In this document: positions 47,451-58,453 of the stretch, in pieces
Layout of the letters: every line of letters starts with the position of its first letter
Position numbering within the stretch: the stretch's first letter is position 1
Source of the DNA: Cladorrhinum sp. PSN259
Taxonomy: Eukaryota; Ascomycota; Sordariomycetes; Sordariales; Podosporaceae
Length of the DNA: 64,000 nucleotides
Reading direction: 5' to 3'
Assembly: GCA_033725935.1 (NCBI GenBank)
Contig: MU867111.1
Coordinates: 210,078 to 274,077 of the forward strand
The notes under the pieces: generated by a model
What the model was told of the DNA's origin: nothing
Seen by the model: the letters and a program-made list of their open reading frames with translations, nothing else
The model's database searches: none
Made by a program: the position numbers and the translations under genes

Positions 47451-48695
47451 CTATTCCGACCACCAGGGGGTCTTTGAATCATCGTCCCAAGCCAAACAGA
47501 CGTTGTCCCAATCCGGGGTGGCGACGGGCTTGGGTCTATAACTAATCTCAAAGACCTTTTGCCCGTTGGTCGCCCGGGCTATGACGGCCCATCTCGGGAC
47601 CAAGTCGGAAGCTGCTGGCTCGGGCTCCAACTCGGGCACTGCTTCCCTCTCGTCAAACACATCCTCCCACGACATGAGCGACATTCGGGAGGGCGGCCGC
47701 TCAACCACTTCCCAAAATACGTCTTCAGTTTCTTGGACTGGCTCATCATCATCACCCTCAACTTGTTCGTCTGCTCCTTCCTCCTCATCCTTTTCATATT
47801 CCTCCTCCTCGTACTCCTCAAACTCCATAGCTTCATGGTCTTCACCATCATCATCACCTTCATCCCACAAGAAATATTCTTCCCCCCCTTCCCGCTCCCA
47901 CTCCCACTCCACACTCTTTCTATCTCCACTCACAACTTCCTCCCCCGGCAGAAAAACGTGGTCGTAATCCAGAGCCAGCTCCTTGCCTTCCTCGCACATC
48001 CTCGGCACGAAGCAGTTTCTGACTTTGAACCGCCACCTCTCAAGATCCTCCCCCGCGATGGGGTAGCAGCAGGAACAGCCACGAGAGTAGTACATTTTGT
48101 TTTGCCGCTTGTTGGCTTGCACTTGGAGCATCATGTGCGGAACTTTTAACTTTTGTACTTTTGAACGCTGATTACTCGTGTTGTTGTGCACTTTTGTTCT
48201 TTGACTTGAGCGTTTTTTGTTCTTCTTCTGGCGTTTTGGTTTCCTCACTGCGAGGTTTACTGTTGGTACACTATCATCTGCTGCTGCATCGTCTCCTGAT
48301 TTTTGTTGCTCTTGTTTTAGTTTCTCCTTCCAGAGGTAGGCGTCGAGTTCGTACTTGTCGGTGTCGTACGACGATGCCTCCGCCAGTTTGGACTGACGCC
48401 AGGCCAAGGGTCTTTTGTGGTGTTTTCCGCGGGGGTTTTGGTTTAGATTGGAGGGGGGACGGCCGAGCAGGTATTTGTTTTCGAGTTGGTAGTCTGGGAT
48501 CTGGTGGGTCTCGGGGTAGTAAGGGTTGGAGGAGCGGTAGTGGTAGCGGAGGGTTCCAGAGTCGTAGATTGAGGATTGCTGAATGTATGATACAGGCTCG
48601 GAGTAGTAAGATTCCTCGTAGAGCCAGGACGGACAGGAGGAGGAGGAGGAGGATGAGTCCCTTCCCGAGGGTGATGATAGGGGTTCTTTTGTCAT
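47451..48695 (-). CDS. Basic-acidic low-complexity protein, unknown
   Basis: 414 residues from the ATG at 48695 (MTKEPLSSPSGRD). The open frame extends to 49124, but that part reads like leader sequence. A Ser/Tyr-rich N-terminus is followed by a Lys/Arg/Gln-rich basic segment (KPKRQKKNKKRSSQ) with nuclear-localisation character. Next is a compact Cys-bearing stretch (YYSRGCSCCYPIAGEDLERW), a run of about 60 residues that is mostly Glu and Asp, and a Trp-containing tail. No known domain is recognised. The mixed charge suggests a nuclear or chromatin protein, which is inference. Confidence 0.65.
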   Translation of the reverse strand: MTKEPLSSPSGRDSSSSSSSCPSWLYEESYYSEPVSYIQQSSIYDSGTLRYHYRSSNPYYPETHQIPDYQLENKYLLGRPPSNLNQNPRGKHHKRPLAWRQSKLAEASSYDTDKYELDAYLWKEKLKQEQQKSGDDAAADDSVPTVNLAVRKPKRQKKNKKRSSQRTKVHNNTSNQRSKVQKLKVPHMMLQVQANKRQNKMYYSRGCSCCYPIAGEDLERWRFKVRNCFVPRMCEEGKELALDYDHVFLPGEEVVSGDRKSVEWEWEREGGEEYFLWDEGDDDGEDHEAMEFEEYEEEEYEKDEEEGADEQVEGDDDEPVQETEDVFWEVVERPPSRMSLMSWEDVFDEREAVPELEPEPAASDLVPRWAVIARATNGQKVFEISYRPKPVATPDWDNVCLAWDDDSKTPWWSE

Positions 48696-49717
48696 GGCGG
48701 ATGGGAAAGTGTTCTGGAAGGAGTAATTGTTCTGGTGTGGTGGTTGAGGAGCACGTTGAATGGATGTGGATTCAGAATTCCAATGATGAGAATGATGCTC
48801 ATAAATATACCAAATACTTAAGATGAGGTCAATAAAACGACACAGACGGCGAGCCAGGTTGGGAATGGCTCCGTTGAGGACGGGTGCGCCAAGACTCTTG
48901 ACAAGCGCCAGGCTTAGCACACACAATCCCTGAGGGTTGAGAACAAAATCACTTTGCAGGCTGGCTGCCTCTTTTCTCACTGAAGACGGGAATGAGTAAC
49001 ACGGTGAGCTTTTGCATTGGATTAATCCATTGATTAGAGCTGAAATCGTCAATGTGAATCCCCCTCCCACCTGCCTTGTTGCTTTCGGCTGACAATACTT
49101 CAATTCGCTTAACAATAATTTCAATAACCCATGGCAGAGACTCCAGCAGCACTTGGCAACTTCCAGCCAACACTCGGAGTCGAGCGATCGTTGTATTTTC
49201 TTAGAATTAGAGTTTGTACCCGAGAATGTGGAAACAAAACCTTAGATCTGCATATGAGAATCGTGGACGGGAGACGCAAAGATCCCCCACAGTTTTGTTG
49301 GGTATGACGTGCTGCGCCCCGGCTGTGCAAAGGCGGCCCCATGGTTGGGTTCGGGGACTGATGAGTCGGCGAATTCCAACGGCAGATTTCGGTAAACATA
49401 CTTTTTTTTGGTTTATCACCTGAAACGGGTCGATACCACGAGGGCATTCCCCACGATGCATGAATTTGGATCTGGCCTGACAGGTCTAAGCCTGCGTCTT
49501 GTGCATCTTGTGGTATTGTGAAATGTATTATTCTGTGACAATGCGTCACGGTTCGTAATTCATGAGATCCCAGACAATACTACAATGTATGCACCCCAAA
49601 ACACACTGCAATGATCCTAATTATGGTCCCGACCATAACGCCCTCCAAGAAACCCGAAGCCAAAATGCAAGAAAAGAATTTCGAAAATGAAAAAATCGAA
49701 TGAGAACAAGGTGAATT
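48696..49717. other. Gene-free spacer, 1 kb
   Basis: Upstream of the acidic-protein gene and downstream of the small basic gene. Short open frames on both strands lack any family signal. Confidence 0.45.
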
Positions 49718-49972
49718 TTACGGCATCCTTGGACCCTTGGGTGTGAGAAGCGGAGATTGGGAATTGTAAGATACGTTGGATAGGATCGGGACGAGAGCGG
49801 GACGACCTCGTTGGTCCATCGTTGGTGCTGTGTAACCAAGTGGAACAAATTGCTTCCCTCTAGTTGGGGGACGAACTTCTCCGTCGTCAGTCCACACGAT
49901 CTGTTTAAACTTTGGTTGCCGTTTGTTTTTGATCGAAAGCCGTCGGATTACTTGTGAGAACCACCGTGACAT
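49718..49972 (-). CDS. Small basic hypothetical protein
   Basis: 84 residues starting MSRWFSQVIRRLSIKNKRQ at the ATG at 49972, which follows a plausible leader (cttgaacaagATGtc). The N-terminus is strongly basic and amphipathic; the rest is Pro/Gly-rich (PPTRGKQFVPLGY). The context and even composition favour a real gene over a chance frame, but I do not recognise it. An in-frame upstream Met would add 22 residues with no obvious role. Confidence 0.45.
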   Translation of the reverse strand: MSRWFSQVIRRLSIKNKRQPKFKQIVWTDDGEVRPPTRGKQFVPLGYTAPTMDQRGRPALVPILSNVSYNSQSPLLTPKGPRMP

Positions 49973-51036
49973 CTTGTTCAAGTTGTGTTGGTATGCATTC
50001 ACGGTAAGGCTTAGCGAGTGAGTTGTTGGTAAGCACACGTGGAGTCGTCTTCGTATAGATGAAAAAGTTATTATTGGCTAGCGAGGTGGTGGTGAAGTCA
50101 GTGGATTGGAAAATGGAAAAAATCCTGTTGCCCGGCGCAGCTCTTTTGCGGATCCGCCTTGCAACCACAGGGGGTTCTTTTGAGAGTCTATTATACTCTA
50201 TCTCATGAGAAATGCCCAGACTTTCCATGCTGTTCTTGTGTGAATGGCCAACTAAAGGTCTTCATTTGGTCTTCTTTTGTCCGCATCTATGTTCACGTTT
50301 CAAAAAAAAATCAGAGTGTGAGTGTGAAAGATATCAGTCCCCAAATTGTGGTTCACTTTCGGCCCACGGTTCATGCAGTTGGTGCAAGACGGTCCCTTTG
50401 GGGGTGAGCACAGGTGCTGCCATTCTTAGATGATTTTCCTAGTTGCCCGATTTGGAATTCCGGAAGCTTCCCGGACTTGTGGACCCTAAAAGTGGGTAAA
50501 CCCGGAATCCACATCGGCCCAATCTTCGGGCCCCCGTATAAGTGCCCCCTTGTCCTCGACCGCGATCTGAAACGGACGACGAGTGGGTTTCAAACATGCT
50601 CTCTCATAACTCCGGCCCTTTCTCTCCAAATAATTTGCGATGCCCTGAACCGGAGAAACCCAAACTATGCCCCGAAGCTGACTACCAATTTGACCAAGCG
50701 GCCGAACAGCGACCAAAACAATGAGTAAATACACGTCACCGGCTATGACCCGACTGAGGCCTGTGAAGCCATCGTCAGGAGCCGCGGCCCCATGCAAGGC
50801 GAGCGTTCCCGTGCGCCAGGTCCGATACAAATATAAGGACTCTGTACGTACACCCCATACTCGTCACTGTCTGCGCCGATCACTTCTCTCGCATTCCCTC
50901 CAAACCGTCGGTAGATCTGACGGATAATAGTAATAGCCAAGCCAAGCCAAGCATCTCATCCCATCTTAGTTTCCTCGCCCTGGTCTGGCACAGCATCACT
51001 CTTGATCACCAACATCAACACCAGCTAGAAGCTATC
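49973..51036. other. Gene-free spacer, 1.06 kb
   Basis: Divergent promoters of the small basic gene and the Gln-rich gene. A CCAAG-type tandem (ccaagccaagccaagc) lies just before 50955. No supported gene. Confidence 0.45.
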
Positions 51037-51852
51037 ATGAACCGCTCTCGATATGTCCCGCAGCAACAGCAATACACCATGTCACACTTCCAACCGTCTC
51101 CATATGGCATCGGTCCCGTTCCAACGCCAGCACAAATGCCCGGTGCTGGTGGTATGATGCATCCAGGCATGCAACAAATCCAAGGTTTCCCCAGCAGCCC
51201 CAACCCACATCAACAAGCACATCAAGCTGCCTTTGGCTCTCCCAACCCCAATGCACTCGGCGCATCTCCCATCCTGCAGCAAAGCATGTCTCCCTCAGCA
51301 TTATGGACAGCCCAGTTCGCCAACGGTCCCATCATCGAAGATCTCTGCGCTCCCCCTGCTCATCACCACCACATGGGCCTCGCCTCCCCACCGATGAACG
51401 CCCTCCCTCCCCGAGGACCACACGGCCTGATGCACATGCCTCAAGTGCAAAACGTATTTGGACTCCGACAGCCAGGAATGATGATGGCACCTCAACAGCC
51501 GGGCAGGTTATCCGTGCCAGGAGCCGGGTTCCCTCCTCCTTCTCAGGGATTCATGCACATGCAGCAGCAGCAACAGCAACATCAACACCAGCAACAGATG
51601 CAAATCCAGTGGCAGCTACAACACCAGCACGCCCAAGCTCAGGCGCACGTACAGGCGCAGGCACAAGCGCATCATCAACATCAACAGAGACAACAGATGG
51701 AGATGGAGTTGGCTGCTGGAATGGGCCAGGGAGGCGGACAACAGCAGATGGACTCACCTCAGGGTTCCTCGGGGACTCCGGGACAAACAATGGCGGTGCC
51801 TTTGACGCCTGTCGAGAGCGCGCTGAATAGCTTCCTGACTGCAGAGATATAA
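51037..51852 (+). CDS. Gln/His/Met-rich prion-like protein
   Basis: 271 residues, one exon, from the ATG at 51037 (MNRSRYVPQQQQYTM). The sequence is low in charge and rich in Gln, Pro, Met, His and Ala. Residues about 175-235 are almost all Gln and His with Ala and Met. The tail is distinct (VPLTPVESALNSFLTAEI) and looks like a short conserved helix. There is no DNA-binding or enzyme domain. The composition is that of prion-like or transcription-coactivator disordered proteins, and condensate formation is inference. The codons in the Gln tract are mixed CAG/CAA, so it is not a recent triplet expansion. Confidence 0.75.
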   Translation: MNRSRYVPQQQQYTMSHFQPSPYGIGPVPTPAQMPGAGGMMHPGMQQIQGFPSSPNPHQQAHQAAFGSPNPNALGASPILQQSMSPSALWTAQFANGPIIEDLCAPPAHHHHMGLASPPMNALPPRGPHGLMHMPQVQNVFGLRQPGMMMAPQQPGRLSVPGAGFPPPSQGFMHMQQQQQQHQHQQQMQIQWQLQHQHAQAQAHVQAQAQAHHQHQQRQQMEMELAAGMGQGGGQQQMDSPQGSSGTPGQTMAVPLTPVESALNSFLTAEI

Positions 51853-52854
51853 CGAGGTTGGACTCTTTTTTCATGAATTCTTTTTTTTCGAAACGGGTGT
51901 GTGGTCTTGGGAAGTAGAGCAGCATACCTAAAGGTTTTACTTGGGATTATAGAAACGACTTGCGAAGACAAAAGGCTAGAGGGCAGGCATTTTTTCTTCT
52001 TCTTTTTCTTATGTCGACATGATTTATGGGATTATAACTTGGACTTTTGGGCATTTTGGTTTTTACAAATGGGATTTAGCGGGAGTCAAGGGCGTAAAAT
52101 TTCTTGGGAGGAACAATTACTTGGGTACAGCAACATCATCATGGCATAGCGATTTTTATTTTCTTTACCATTACTCAAGAGTACAAAAAACAAAGAATAA
52201 AAAAATACCTTAAAAAGATCAACTTTCACGTAGTTTCCATACTAAAAGAAGGCACGGCATGCCGAGGAAAACCCCGCCCCAACTTCATGTTTTCTTGTCA
52301 CGTTATCTTGACAGAAGCCATACGGACAGGCGTCAGGTCTTTTGCGGGAATAAATCATCAAAATTTTACCTCTATTATCATTATCAGAGTCCTACAATTA
52401 GCAAAGCCGAAAAACATAGCGAACATGGAACCAATGGCACCCAGAATCCACGAGTGTCTGGATTAGTTCCAGACGCTCAGAAACGACTGCGAAAATGTAG
52501 AACGCATCATGACGGGCAGGAGGACGCGACTGCCGTTTCTGTGATGACGGATTCAGGCGAGAATGCCGCTATGCCCAACTCGCTCACACCAGCCAACCCG
52601 CCTGCTGTGCATCACACCATACTGTCATTGGGCTTTCACCGAACTGTGATAGTGGTTCGCATGGTTCGCAAAATGGCCGCCTCGAGACGAATTGACTCAA
52701 TCACTACCATAAATTCAGCAATCCATACCCGCCATTGCACACCGCTCCCTTCATCGTTCAATCTCGCATTCATTTGCACTTGGACTCCCAAACCCCGTCA
52801 CTCCTCGCCCACAGCAAGACCAAACGAAAGGAACCGGGCGCGCCAAGGCCAAGG
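51853..52854. other. Gene-free spacer, 1 kb
   Basis: 3' UTR of the Gln-rich gene and upstream region of the kinase-like gene. No supported gene. Confidence 0.45.
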
Positions 52855-55800
52855 ATGGCCGCCCTCGTGAGAGCACTCGAGAGGGGCGTCGTCGCATCCG
52901 CCCTGAACCGCCACGCATTCATTCCACTAGATGTATTAGACAATGTCATTACAATCGACAGCATTATTATGAGCCTAGGGCTCCAGAACAGGCTCCTAGC
53001 ACAGTACTGGTCGGACAAATTACCAACGAGGATCCACCAAGAGGCCAAAAAACTGTTTACCATTCTTGTTCTCATCGGACAGGACTCGGCTATCCAGGAG
53101 CTGCTCAGCAATGGCCTTAGTGACAAGGACCTCCCCCTCGCCCGCAAGGACAATACTGGTGTTCTCATGTCCAAGGTCACCAAAAAGGACTTTGCCTGTT
53201 TCAAATCCTGGAGCCCTGCCAGACGTAAAGTCTTTCTTTATACGCAGTGGCTCGTCCAAGCCCCAGTGATTGAACGAGTGGGTCAGAACCTGGTGTTGGA
53301 CGCCAATTGCCCTCTGCCATTCATTCGAAAAGGCAAAACGCTTGGCGGTACCTACCGTGTTGATGTTTATCAGGCTCACATACACCCAGCGCACCGATCT
53401 GACGCTTTTGCTGTAAGTATCCCCTGCCCTATCTGTCGAGTCGACTCAAATCACCCACCCCTTTTCGTCTCCTACTTTGTCTTTCCAAGTCTTGAAGCGA
53501 CGTAGCTGAACCCCTATCCAGAAAATAGCTGATGGCCCTCTGACCATCAAAGAAACCAACAACCAATACTCGGAAACCGTGACCTTCATCCGGAAAAGGT
53601 ACATTTTGGAAGAACTGAGCAAGCTTTCACACAACAACCTTATCAAACCTCTATGCGATCTTTCCCTGGGCCAATGGCGGGCATCTCGAGCAATTCTGGG
53701 AGCGTCAGGACAACTCTCAAAACCACCCCGAGCTCATCATGTGGTCTCTTGAGCAGGCCCTTGGCCTTGCCGACGCAATCAGGGCTTTACATGGCAGCAG
53801 TTTCCGACATGGCGGTATCAAACCGCAGCAGGTCTTGCACTTCTATGACAAAGGCCATTCAAAGTCCAAGCGGCTAGGAAAACTGGTGCTCGACGTCGGA
53901 ATGTCTCAGCTACTTGAATATCCGCAACTAACAAATGTCCGGCATTGGGTGACAAGAACAACTTTATCAATATGTTCTTACGAAGCCCCTGAAGCAGAGC
54001 ATGACGAACAGAACGACATACCACCCTCACAGAAATACGATCAATGGTCGCTTGGGTGTATGTTCCTCGAGTTCTCCGTTTGGCTGTTGTACGGCTTTGA
54101 TGCAGTCCAAGTTTTCCGACGTCGGGGCCGAAACTCTAGCAGAGACCCAACCACGGTATTTGGAGATTTCTTCACGCAACGGTCTGATGGCTCACCATCG
54201 ATTCACCCCAGAGTATCCGCAGCCATTGTGAAGCTTCGGGAGGATCCTAGATGTGGTAACAACACAGCTCTGGGTGAGCTGGTCACCCTCGTTGAGGACC
54301 GTCTTCTCCAAGTCTCCCCGCATGATAGGGCAGACGCCGATGAGCTACAGCAGATTCTTCAGAGCATTGTTGAAAAGGCCAGGAATGATGTTGTGTTCTT
54401 ATGCAAGCAAACCGGATCCATTCCCGCTGTTCCTAGATTCTTTGTTCGGAGACACAGATCTTTAGCATCGTCCCGCTCGTCTGTTTGGTCGTCAGGCCAA
54501 GGGACCAGTCGGACACGCAGATCTTCAACATCGTCTCTCTCGTCTGTTCGGTCGTTAGGAGGTACTCGTACTGCATCAATCGATGATCAATCTGATGTTG
54601 AGAGTATCTTCTCTGAACATTCAGTTTCGACCCTTGTTTCTTCTCAGCCATCCCAAACCGGTTTCACATTGATTGTTATTCTCGAACTATCGGATTTGCT
54701 TTCCACTAATCCAGAGTTACAACCGCTATACCCAGCTGCGATGTTGAAAGTCGGGGACGATAAACTCGAGCGAAATCTGCGACGGCTCCTCCGAAGCTAC
54801 AGCATTAACTTGAAGGCTGAGGCCGTCGGCCAGGTACAGCTAAAAACAGCAGGGTTTCTGCGTGGTTCAAGGCGAAGAATAGCTGCTGAGATTGTGAGAT
54901 CTCTGAGACCGACACAAGACAAAAACATGCTGGAAGAATTAGACCGCGATCAGACTCCAAAAGAACAAGAATCAAACAAAAAGCGGCAGATTGACGACTT
55001 TCTAAAGTCGCTCACAACGGGCGATACCGGTGATAAAAGTTCCGAACTGAGCGACTCCAAGCCCACAAAGGATGTGGAGGATGACTCCTCTGATGAATCA
55101 GAGCCTGAAGATGAAGTTTCATTTCAGGAACTGAAACAAGTTAGAGAGTTTTTGATTTCTGCGGCAGCCTTTCAGACTCTCAAGAAAGAGTTTCGACAAT
55201 GGCTCAACATCAACGAAGGGACCAGAGAACCAGAGAAGCAAGGTGAGCTAGAGCATGCCATTCAATGTCGACAAAAGAAAGACAGCGCTATTCATAGTGG
55301 CGACACCGGATCTTTTGATGGACACGGAAGTGCGTGCGGCATAGGTCCCGAGCAGCATCTTGACCCCAAAGCAGATCAAGATGCACTAGGCTCAAAACCA
55401 ACAGACGCGCCCGACTCGGATCGTGGTCCGGGAATATGGAATGAACACGAGATCCATTGCATGCCAATGAGAATGGCAAATATAGGTCGTCCTTCCTTAA
55501 CGAGAAGATGTCTAGATGTCCCGAGAAGATGGGTCGAGAAACAACTTGGTACCTCGATTGACTGGTGGCCGCTTCCTGGCATTTTGCCAGTCCCAAGAGA
55601 CGGAGATGTGAAATTAATATGGGAGGTGAGTCACGTCATGCAGTTCCATAACTTCATATATGTTATCCCGAATAACAACTCGCCTATCGTAGTATGGTGG
55701 TAAAGAAATGTGGATAATAGTAAACCGGGATTTGGCGCAACGACTTATCAACTCTGTCAATTGCAGTAGGGGTCCTACTGGGCACCCTTCTGGTAGCTTA

Positions 55801-56910
55801 CCTCCGCCAAACACGACTAACACAAGGAACCTTGGGAAGAGTCAACCGAACTGGGTGGGGAGCTCTAAGGCGTGGATGGATTCCCTCTGGGCCCAATTTG
55901 CATGGAGGAACTGGAGAATTGGGGGCGTTAATCAACAGCCCATCGTCCTTCAATCGGCATCAGCGGTTTCGAATAAGGAGGCACACATTTGCGTCGACAG
56001 ACCTTGGAAGAATATAACACGGACCAATCTTCATATAATGACCTCGATGGAGTCTTTGCTCGATGACGCCGCGTTCTTCATGGAAGCGAGGCGACTCCTC
56101 GGCCAGGATACTTGGCTAAAAAGGCTCTTTTCGTTCAGAACCCACCATCACCTAGAAATTACTATGGTGAGTAATATTCTCCAGACTATAGTATTGGGAA
56201 AATAAAGATGGCGACAAGGCTTGCCTACTGTCACAAAGCGTTTTTAACCTTCACAACTGAATTGGAAGTTGATAACGCAACCTTACATTGGGTCACCGTT
56301 TGTGGTATATAACAATGCAATCCTATATTGGTCCCCAGATATTTGTGGGATTCCATTGTTTAAGCTCGGATAGCATTGTTAAATACCTTATTTTCTTGCT
56401 ACGGTACCTACCCCCCGCATCAATATACTAACGTGGCACCAGTTTCACTTCTTGTCGGATAACAGCAGGTTGGTCTCGACATCCAACTGTGAGACACTAA
56501 GAAATCGAGATCAAAAGTACAAAATCTGCAACGGATACGAGTACACCTTCAGGGGGAACCCATGTCGGGATGACGAGGTCGAGACCCATCTATCCGTGGT
56601 TGCAAGAAAAATCCTGCACGGTATCGAGTTGCCCAGCCTTGGGCTGAACCAAACGAGTGTCATCAAGGGAATCCCAAAGTGGGTAGTACCCCCGAATGCT
56701 AAGCTGGAGGAGAAGGAATATGGATGCGGTTGGGGATTTCATGCCAGACAAGCTTTCTCGGTTTTTAAGGCAATGATGTGGTTCTTTGTTCTTGGAGCAC
56801 TGTTTGCTGGGATCTGGTTGGGCGTGGTTGACAAGCATGATCTACAAAACGCCTCTGTTCCGATATTGTTGCTTTTTGGAGCTCTAGCCATCTGCAAGGA
56901 CGCGTTATAA
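52855..56910 (+). pseudogene. Kinase-like domain fused to fungal membrane module, frame-broken
   Basis: The pieces read in order. Exon 52855-53412 (helical N-terminus, then glycine-loop region LGGTYRVDVYQAHIHP). From 53522, KIADGPLTIKE to HNNLIKPL. Then a frame change at about 53654-53657 into IFPWANGGHLEQFW and the kinase C-lobe, YDQWSLGCMFLEF, to about 54400. The catalytic loop reads HGGIKPQQV where active fungal kinases have HGDIKPxN, so the catalytic Asp and the Asn are lost; DVG replaces DFG. The strand between KPL and IFPW (about 10-13 residues) is missing. A helical module follows (NLRRLLRSYSINLKAEA), then DWWPLPGILPV, an exon region I cannot resolve (55626-56000), AFFMEARRLLG, and after an intron at 56167-56442 a membrane tail, GWGFHARQAFSVFKA to DLQNASVP. 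Probably a pseudogene; a non-catalytic pseudokinase is possible. Confidence 0.6.
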
Positions 56911-57689
56911 TCACCTTACCGTGTTATATACCCCATTCTGCGGCTTGTGCAGGATCTAAGGCAGTTGCCTAGGTAGCATTAGCTACAATGCTTGTGTTTA
57001 GGTGGTATAATTACGGTGTAAAGCAATGATGGAACCAAATAAGTTGTGCCGTCTCCACACCCAGGTAGAGTACATTACATATCTAAGACAGTCCCGGCTT
57101 AGAAACAGTACTGCGTATTTATACATTCAACCTCAGATTACTCGATTCATCTGCTTTATAGATGTGCGAGACCACACCACCGTGTTGGGAGCCGTGGCGT
57201 GAGATACGTTCAATGGTAGGTAGGCAGTTTCAAGACCCATGAACACCGTATTCTTTTCCATCGAAACTAATAAACGATCTAATGTAGTGTACACTCTGTG
57301 CTTATATCAACGCCGTGTTACGCCCCCGTGCGTATTATACCCCCGCCTATAGTTTATTTATCTATAATCAACTCTCAGTAGTTCTTTACCAGAAATAATC
57401 CTTTTTATTGATAGTGAAATAACCCGACAATCGACAATGTGATCGATCGTCTCTGCCAAAGATGTTTTGCGAGCTGACCAAAGAGGGGTTGGACGGCGGC
57501 GGCACTTAAAAAGGTGTGGTATGTCAGTCAGTAAATATACCCCTGAACCCCTATTATGGACACTGACTGGGAAGGCATCGAGCCCATTATCAATTGGGTG
57601 TTCCGCAAATGGTCCTCAAGCGTAGCTGGTCTGTCGTGACTGGCCCGGGCGGGATGCGTTTGGGGCCGGGGACTGAGAGAAGTCGGGAA
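56911..57689. other. Gene-free AT-rich spacer
   Basis: About 780 bp downstream of the kinase-membrane gene. AT-rich, with many taggtagg-like short motifs. No gene. Confidence 0.45.
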
Positions 57690-58200
57690 CTACGTTGTAG
57701 ACTTCGTGCCAGATGAGGGTATCGTTATCGTTGGGGATAGTTGACTGTTCTCGGTTCGCCTATCTTTGTTACCTGCACTGAAATAGATGGATTCGACCGG
57801 TCCATAACGAGCCCATAAATCTTCCTTATCTGTGACAAAAGTAGGATAATGCCACAAAATGCGGCAGATGATAACGTTTATAGGCCCCGATGGCTTCACC
57901 ATGTGTTTGACGGGAAACGATGGGCCCAGCCCATGATATCTTGCACCTTTGTCACAAGCTCGTTCCACGGTATATCGAGCTCCGGGTCGTGGGTATCCCA
58001 CTGGCAGCCATTCTCCGTAAGTTGTCTTAAAGCGACCGATGTCGACGAGCAAGAACTCAAAGGATCGGGAATGCCTTCAGGAACTTCTCAAAGTTAGGGC
58101 CGAAGTTCGGGGCCGTGTTATTGGCGATCTGGTTGAGGGCGCTCTGATGCGGCAAGTACACGTACATGTAGGTAGCTGTCAGTTCCAAGGTATTACATCG
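57690..58200 (-). pseudogene. Gene relic with protein-like pieces in several frames
   Basis: Reading leftward, stretches that look like real protein occur in different frames: YMYVYLPHQSALNQIANN and FGPNFEKFLKAFP (about 58180-58075), ENGCQWDTHDPELDIPWNEL (about 58020-57950), DLWARYGPVESIYFSAG (about 57825-57775), and DNDTLIWHEVYNVVPDF (about 57740-57690). No plausible GT..AG introns join them all. I do not recognise the family. A multi-exon gene with unusual splicing is the alternative. Confidence 0.35.
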
Positions 58201-58453
58201 ATAAATACCGTCCTCGAGACCAATTGTCTTCTTGATAACTCTTTTTTCCTCAGTAAGTATTTTTACCAGACCGCCACAGTCCTCGCGGCAAACGCTGTTA
58301 TATCATTTTGCAGGCCAGGCATTCATTTATTCGACGCCCGCCTACTCTTCAGCTGTGGTTGCTTTTGAGAGGTATAATATCTTATTTCGGGCATTCTGTA
58401 CAGACAGGACGCCCACCTAAAATAACCGCGGGCCTTGATACATTTATATTCGT

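Noticed and set aside
48696..49124. 143-codon N-terminal extension of the acidic protein
   Set aside because: In frame, but its composition changes sharply at the Met at 48695 and it resembles leader DNA. It could be wrong if transcripts start further upstream.
49121..49549. 142-codon minus-strand frame
   Set aside because: No domain, and overlapping frames on both strands are equally open.
53808..53835. Active protein kinase call
   Set aside because: The catalytic-loop Asp and Asn are replaced (HGGIKPQQ) and the N-lobe is frame-broken.
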